Part shown: in pieces, positions 49,537 to 52,038 of the stretch
Layout: the number at the start of each line of letters is the position of its first letter
How positions within the stretch are numbered: position 1 is the stretch's first letter
Assembly (NCBI GenBank): GCA_028712075.1
Contig: JAQTQX010000029.1
Location: 1 to 52,038 of the forward strand
DNA: 52,038 nucleotides
Direction of reading: 5' to 3'
Source of the DNA: Desulfuromonadaceae bacterium
GTDB lineage: Bacteria > Desulfobacterota > Desulfuromonadia > Geobacterales > Pseudopelobacteraceae
Notes under the pieces: model-generated
Told to the model about the DNA's origin: nothing
The model's input: only the letters and a program-made list of their open reading frames with translations
Databases searched by the model: none
Made by a program: the position numbers and the translations under genes

Positions 49537-50868
49537 TCATTCATACGATGCTGTAGCAGAAACTGATGGCATAGGATTACCAGTAGTGGGAGCATATGCG
49601 GCAAAGGTGGCGATAATAATATCATTCTCGTTCGGCACATACCCATTGGGAACTGTTATGAGAATAGTCAAAAATTCACCAAGCTGGTAAATGTCGGGAC
49701 TGGCAAACATTATCGTCAGTGTTCGCGAGGCGGCATCGTAATATTTTGTTTGAGGAACCTCTCCGGCAAATTGCCCGGATAAATAAACTGCGCTCGAAGA
49801 AGCGACACCAGTGGCATCAGCGGTAACAGAACAGCCTACGGGCAAAATAACAATTAAATCAAAACCGCCAATCTGCTCACCTGAGTTTGCACTGTGTGAG
49901 GTAAATTTTAACGTTGGAGTAATCGAAACGCTGGCCGTGCGGCTTGACGACACATTTCCCGCAGCATCTTTCGCCCAGGCGTAGGCGGTCTTGGTACCGG
50001 CGGAGCTAAAGATGTAGCTCGTCGGTGCGCTGGCGCTCCAGCCGGTAGCGCTGGCGCTCGGAGCAGTGGCGCTTTCGGTAATAAGGTAGCCGGTGACACC
50101 AACGGCATCAGTGGCGGCAAGGCCGGAAACCGGCACCGTCAGCGAGGTTGCAGTGGCAGGCAGACTGAAGCTGGTGACAGTTGGTGCAATGGCGTCAGCA
50201 AGTGTAATGGTGACTGACGCCGTGCGGCTTGACGACACGTTTCCCGCAGCATCTTTCGCCCAGGCGTAGGCGGTTTTGGTACCGGCGGAGCTAAAGGTGT
50301 AGCTCGTTGGTACGCTGGTGCTCCAGACGGTAGCGGAGGCGTTTGGGGTACTGGCACTTTCATTGATAAGGTAGCCGGTGACACCAACAGAGTCTGTGGC
50401 AGACAATCCGGAGACAGAAACCGTCAGAGAGACTGCAGTGACAGGAAGACTGAAGCTACTGACTACAGGGGCGACGGTGTCAGATAGCGTGATGGTGACG
50501 GAAGCAGAACGACTTGATGATACATTGCCGGCGGCATCTTTAGCCCAAACATAAACCGTTTTCGTGCCGGCACTGGAGAAAGTAAAACTGGACGGAACAG
50601 TATCACTCCAGCCAAAGGCAGAGGCCGTTGGAGTGTTGATCTCCTCGCTGATAAAGTAGCCGGTAACTTTGACCGCATCAGTGGCGATAAAACGGGTTAT
50701 ACTAACGGTCCGAGAAGTCGACGTGGCAGGCAGGGAAAAGTTAGTGATAATCGGAGCGGTGGTATCGGATGCCGGAGGCGTTCCTCCACCACCGCCTCCA
50801 CCACCGCACGCAGCCATCAGAAAAATGAGCATACTCACCAGAGCGATAAAATATTTTGAATTGCTCAT
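49537..50868 (-). CDS. Lipoprotein with three Ig-like repeats and a cohesin-like C-terminal domain
   Basis: 443 residues. A lipoprotein signal peptide ending MAAC is followed by a Gly run and TPPASDTTAP. Three Ig-like repeats of 96 residues (about 35-320), each with TVAPVVSSFSLP-like strands and GTKTAYAWAKDAAGNVSSS. The last 120 residues (SGEQIGGFDLIVILPVGCSV, then TLTIMFASPDIYQLGEFLTILITVP) resemble a cohesin-type beta-sandwich (inference by pattern). It is probably surface-exposed. The 288-bp DNA repeat is shared with the next gene, which carries a dockerin-like end. Confidence 0.8.
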   Translation of the reverse strand: MSNSKYFIALVSMLIFLMAACGGGGGGGGTPPASDTTAPIITNFSLPATSTSRTVSITRFIATDAVKVTGYFISEEINTPTASAFGWSDTVPSSFTFSSAGTKTVYVWAKDAAGNVSSSRSASVTITLSDTVAPVVSSFSLPVTAVSLTVSVSGLSATDSVGVTGYLINESASTPNASATVWSTSVPTSYTFSSAGTKTAYAWAKDAAGNVSSSRTASVTITLADAIAPTVTSFSLPATATSLTVPVSGLAATDAVGVTGYLITESATAPSASATGWSASAPTSYIFSSAGTKTAYAWAKDAAGNVSSSRTASVSITPTLKFTSHSANSGEQIGGFDLIVILPVGCSVTADATGVASSSAVYLSGQFAGEVPQTKYYDAASRTLTIMFASPDIYQLGEFLTILITVPNGYVPNENDIIIATFAAYAPTTGNPMPSVSATASYE

Positions 50869-52038
50869 AAGAACCTCAATTAAACCAGGTATACATGATG
50901 TTCAACGGTAATTTCCGGAGACCGGACACCACCGTATTACTTATTGCCGACTGTTTTCGAGAGCAGGGCAATGGCGTCGCCAGTGTTAATTTTACCGTCA
51001 GGCACTGATACACCATTAACCATAGGTGAAATATCCAGTCGAACCATTAGTTCGGGAGTTGCCGCCATCCTTCCGGAACCAATCTGCAGGGCAAGCAGCG
51101 CATCTGCAATAGTTACACCAGGCAGTGTAATGGTGACACTTGCCGAGCGGGCGGAAGATACGTTGCCGGCGGCGTCTTTGGCCCAGGCGTAGGCGGTTTT
51201 GGCGCCGTCTGAGCTAAAGGTGTAGCTCGTCGGTGCGCTGGTGCTCCAGCCGGTAGCGGTGGCGCTCGGAGCAGTGGCGCTTTCGGTAATAAGGTAGCCG
51301 GTGACGCCCACGACATCGCTGGCTGCAAGGCCGGAGACCGGCACCGTCAGCGAGGTCGCAGTGGCAGGCAGACTGAAGCTGGTGACAGTTGGTGCAACGG
51401 CGTCAGCGAGTGTGATGGTGACACTTGCCGAACGGGCGGAGGATACGTTGCCGGCGGCGTCTTTGGCCCAGGCGTAGGCGGTTTTGGTACCGGCGGAGCT
51501 AAAGGTGTAGCTCGTCGGTGCAGTGGCGCTCCAGTCGGTAGCGGTGGCGCTCGGAGCTGATGCGCTTTCCGTGATGAGATAGCCGGTGACGCCCACGACG
51601 TCTGTAGCGGCAAAACCGGAGACCGATACCGTCAGTGAGGTCGCAGTAACAGGCAGGCTGAAGCTGGTGACTGCGGGTGCAACGGCGTCAGCGAGTGTGA
51701 TGGTGACACTTGCCGAGCGGGCGGAGGATACGTTGCCGGCGGCGTCTTTGGCCCAGGCGTAGGCGGTTTTGGCGCCGGCTGAGCCAAAGGTGTAGCTCGT
51801 CGGTGCGCTGGTGCTCCAGCCAGCGACTCCCGCACTCGGGGCAGTGGCGCTTTCCGTGATGAGATAGCCGGTAACACCAACCGCATCGCTGGCAGCAAGG
51901 CCGGAGACCGGTACCGTTAATGAAGCCGCAGTAGCGGGAAGACTGAAACTGGCGACAGTTGGTGCAACAGCGTCCGGGGGTGTGATCGTGACTGCAGCCG
52001 AGCGGGCGGAGGATACGTTGCCGGCGGCATCTTTCCGC
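49920..52038 (-). repeat. 288-bp coding repeats across two genes
   Basis: A 288-bp unit (96 codons) recurs in tandem, for example at the GTTGGTGCAACGGCGTC-type phase points near 50178, 50466, 51390, 51678 and 51966. Copies are nearly identical over long runs both within and between the two Ig-like genes. This is coding sequence, not a CRISPR array, and could recombine or be mis-assembled. Confidence 0.85.
50937..52038 (-). CDS. Ig-like-repeat protein with dockerin-like C-terminus (N-terminus outside window)
   Basis: The frame is open through to the window edge, so the first part of the gene is missing; at least 367 codons are visible. It shows repeats of 96 residues with SGLAATDAVGVTGYLITESATAP and AYAWAKDAAGNVSSARSASVTITL. 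The C-terminal 60 residues read TIADALLALQIGSG and later VPDGKINTGDAIALLSKTVG, a dockerin-like pattern with a Ca-loop Asp. It is 68 bases upstream of the lipoprotein gene on the same strand, probably in one operon. Confidence 0.8.
   Translation of the reverse strand, partial: RKDAAGNVSSARSAAVTITPPDAVAPTVASFSLPATAASLTVPVSGLAASDAVGVTGYLITESATAPSAGVAGWSTSAPTSYTFGSAGAKTAYAWAKDAAGNVSSARSASVTITLADAVAPAVTSFSLPVTATSLTVSVSGFAATDVVGVTGYLITESASAPSATATDWSATAPTSYTFSSAGTKTAYAWAKDAAGNVSSARSASVTITLADAVAPTVTSFSLPATATSLTVPVSGLAASDVVGVTGYLITESATAPSATATGWSTSAPTSYTFSSDGAKTAYAWAKDAAGNVSSARSASVTITLPGVTIADALLALQIGSGRMAATPELMVRLDISPMVNGVSVPDGKINTGDAIALLSKTVGNK

Noticed and set aside
49920..52038. CRISPR-like regular repeat array
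   Set aside because: The period is 288 bp, the sequence is one open frame encoding Ig-like repeats, and no short repeat/spacer structure exists.

Overview
The window looks like a chromosomal segment of a Geobacter-like bacterium (Desulfuromonadia/Geobacterales). Reasons: a decaheme lipoprotein cytochrome, a haem-carrying porin and a monohaem cytochrome in one operon; the tuf-rpmG-trnW-secE-nusG-rplKAJL-rpoBC block with Geobacter-like protein sequences; an MglA-like GTPase; exosortase/PEP-CTERM components; and rho-independent terminators at many gene ends. Species-level identity is inference.

Layout. 1-12.6 kb is the translation/transcription operon on the + strand: tuf 3' end, rpmG, tRNA-Trp, secE, nusG, rplK, rplA, L10 leader, rplJ, rplL, rpoB, rpoC, closed by a perfect 19-bp hairpin. 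RpoB carries an apparent extra helical block of about 130 residues. 12.6-15.5 kb holds a thiolase-like protein without catalytic cysteines, msrA and yebC (- strand). 15.7-16.2 kb holds a small lipoprotein and tRNA-Cys. 16.2-21.8 kb is a five-gene - strand operon: unknown protein, multi-pass membrane protein, decaheme lipoprotein, haem-tagged beta-barrel, monohaem cytochrome. It is a candidate trans-envelope electron conduit. A malic enzyme (maeB) follows.

24.5-35.2 kb (+ strand) holds a signalling trio (unknown, HDOD, REC-GGDEF), then nadC-birA-coaX, an EF-G paralogue, a SPOR protein, an unknown acidic protein, a degenerate MglA-like GTPase and a kinase-like/BON protein. 35.2-38.0 kb is an AT-rich accessory stretch with a FlaG-like gene pair behind a sigma-28-type promoter and a PEP-CTERM protein behind a sigma-54-type promoter. 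38.0-42.7 kb holds a PHP phosphoesterase, nth, a beta-hydroxyacid dehydrogenase, ruvC-ruvA and a CPBP protease.

42.8-52.0 kb (- strand) holds a PilZ protein and an apparent operon of nucleotide-sugar dehydrogenase, epimerase, prsK and prsR. It is preceded by two Ig-like-repeat proteins, one a lipoprotein with a cohesin-like end and one (cut by the window) with a dockerin-like end. The regulators, the PEP-CTERM gene and three copies of a 19-bp dyad (CTGT-N11-ACAG) in intergenic DNA suggest one sigma-54-dependent surface/EPS regulon. No exosortase gene is in the window.
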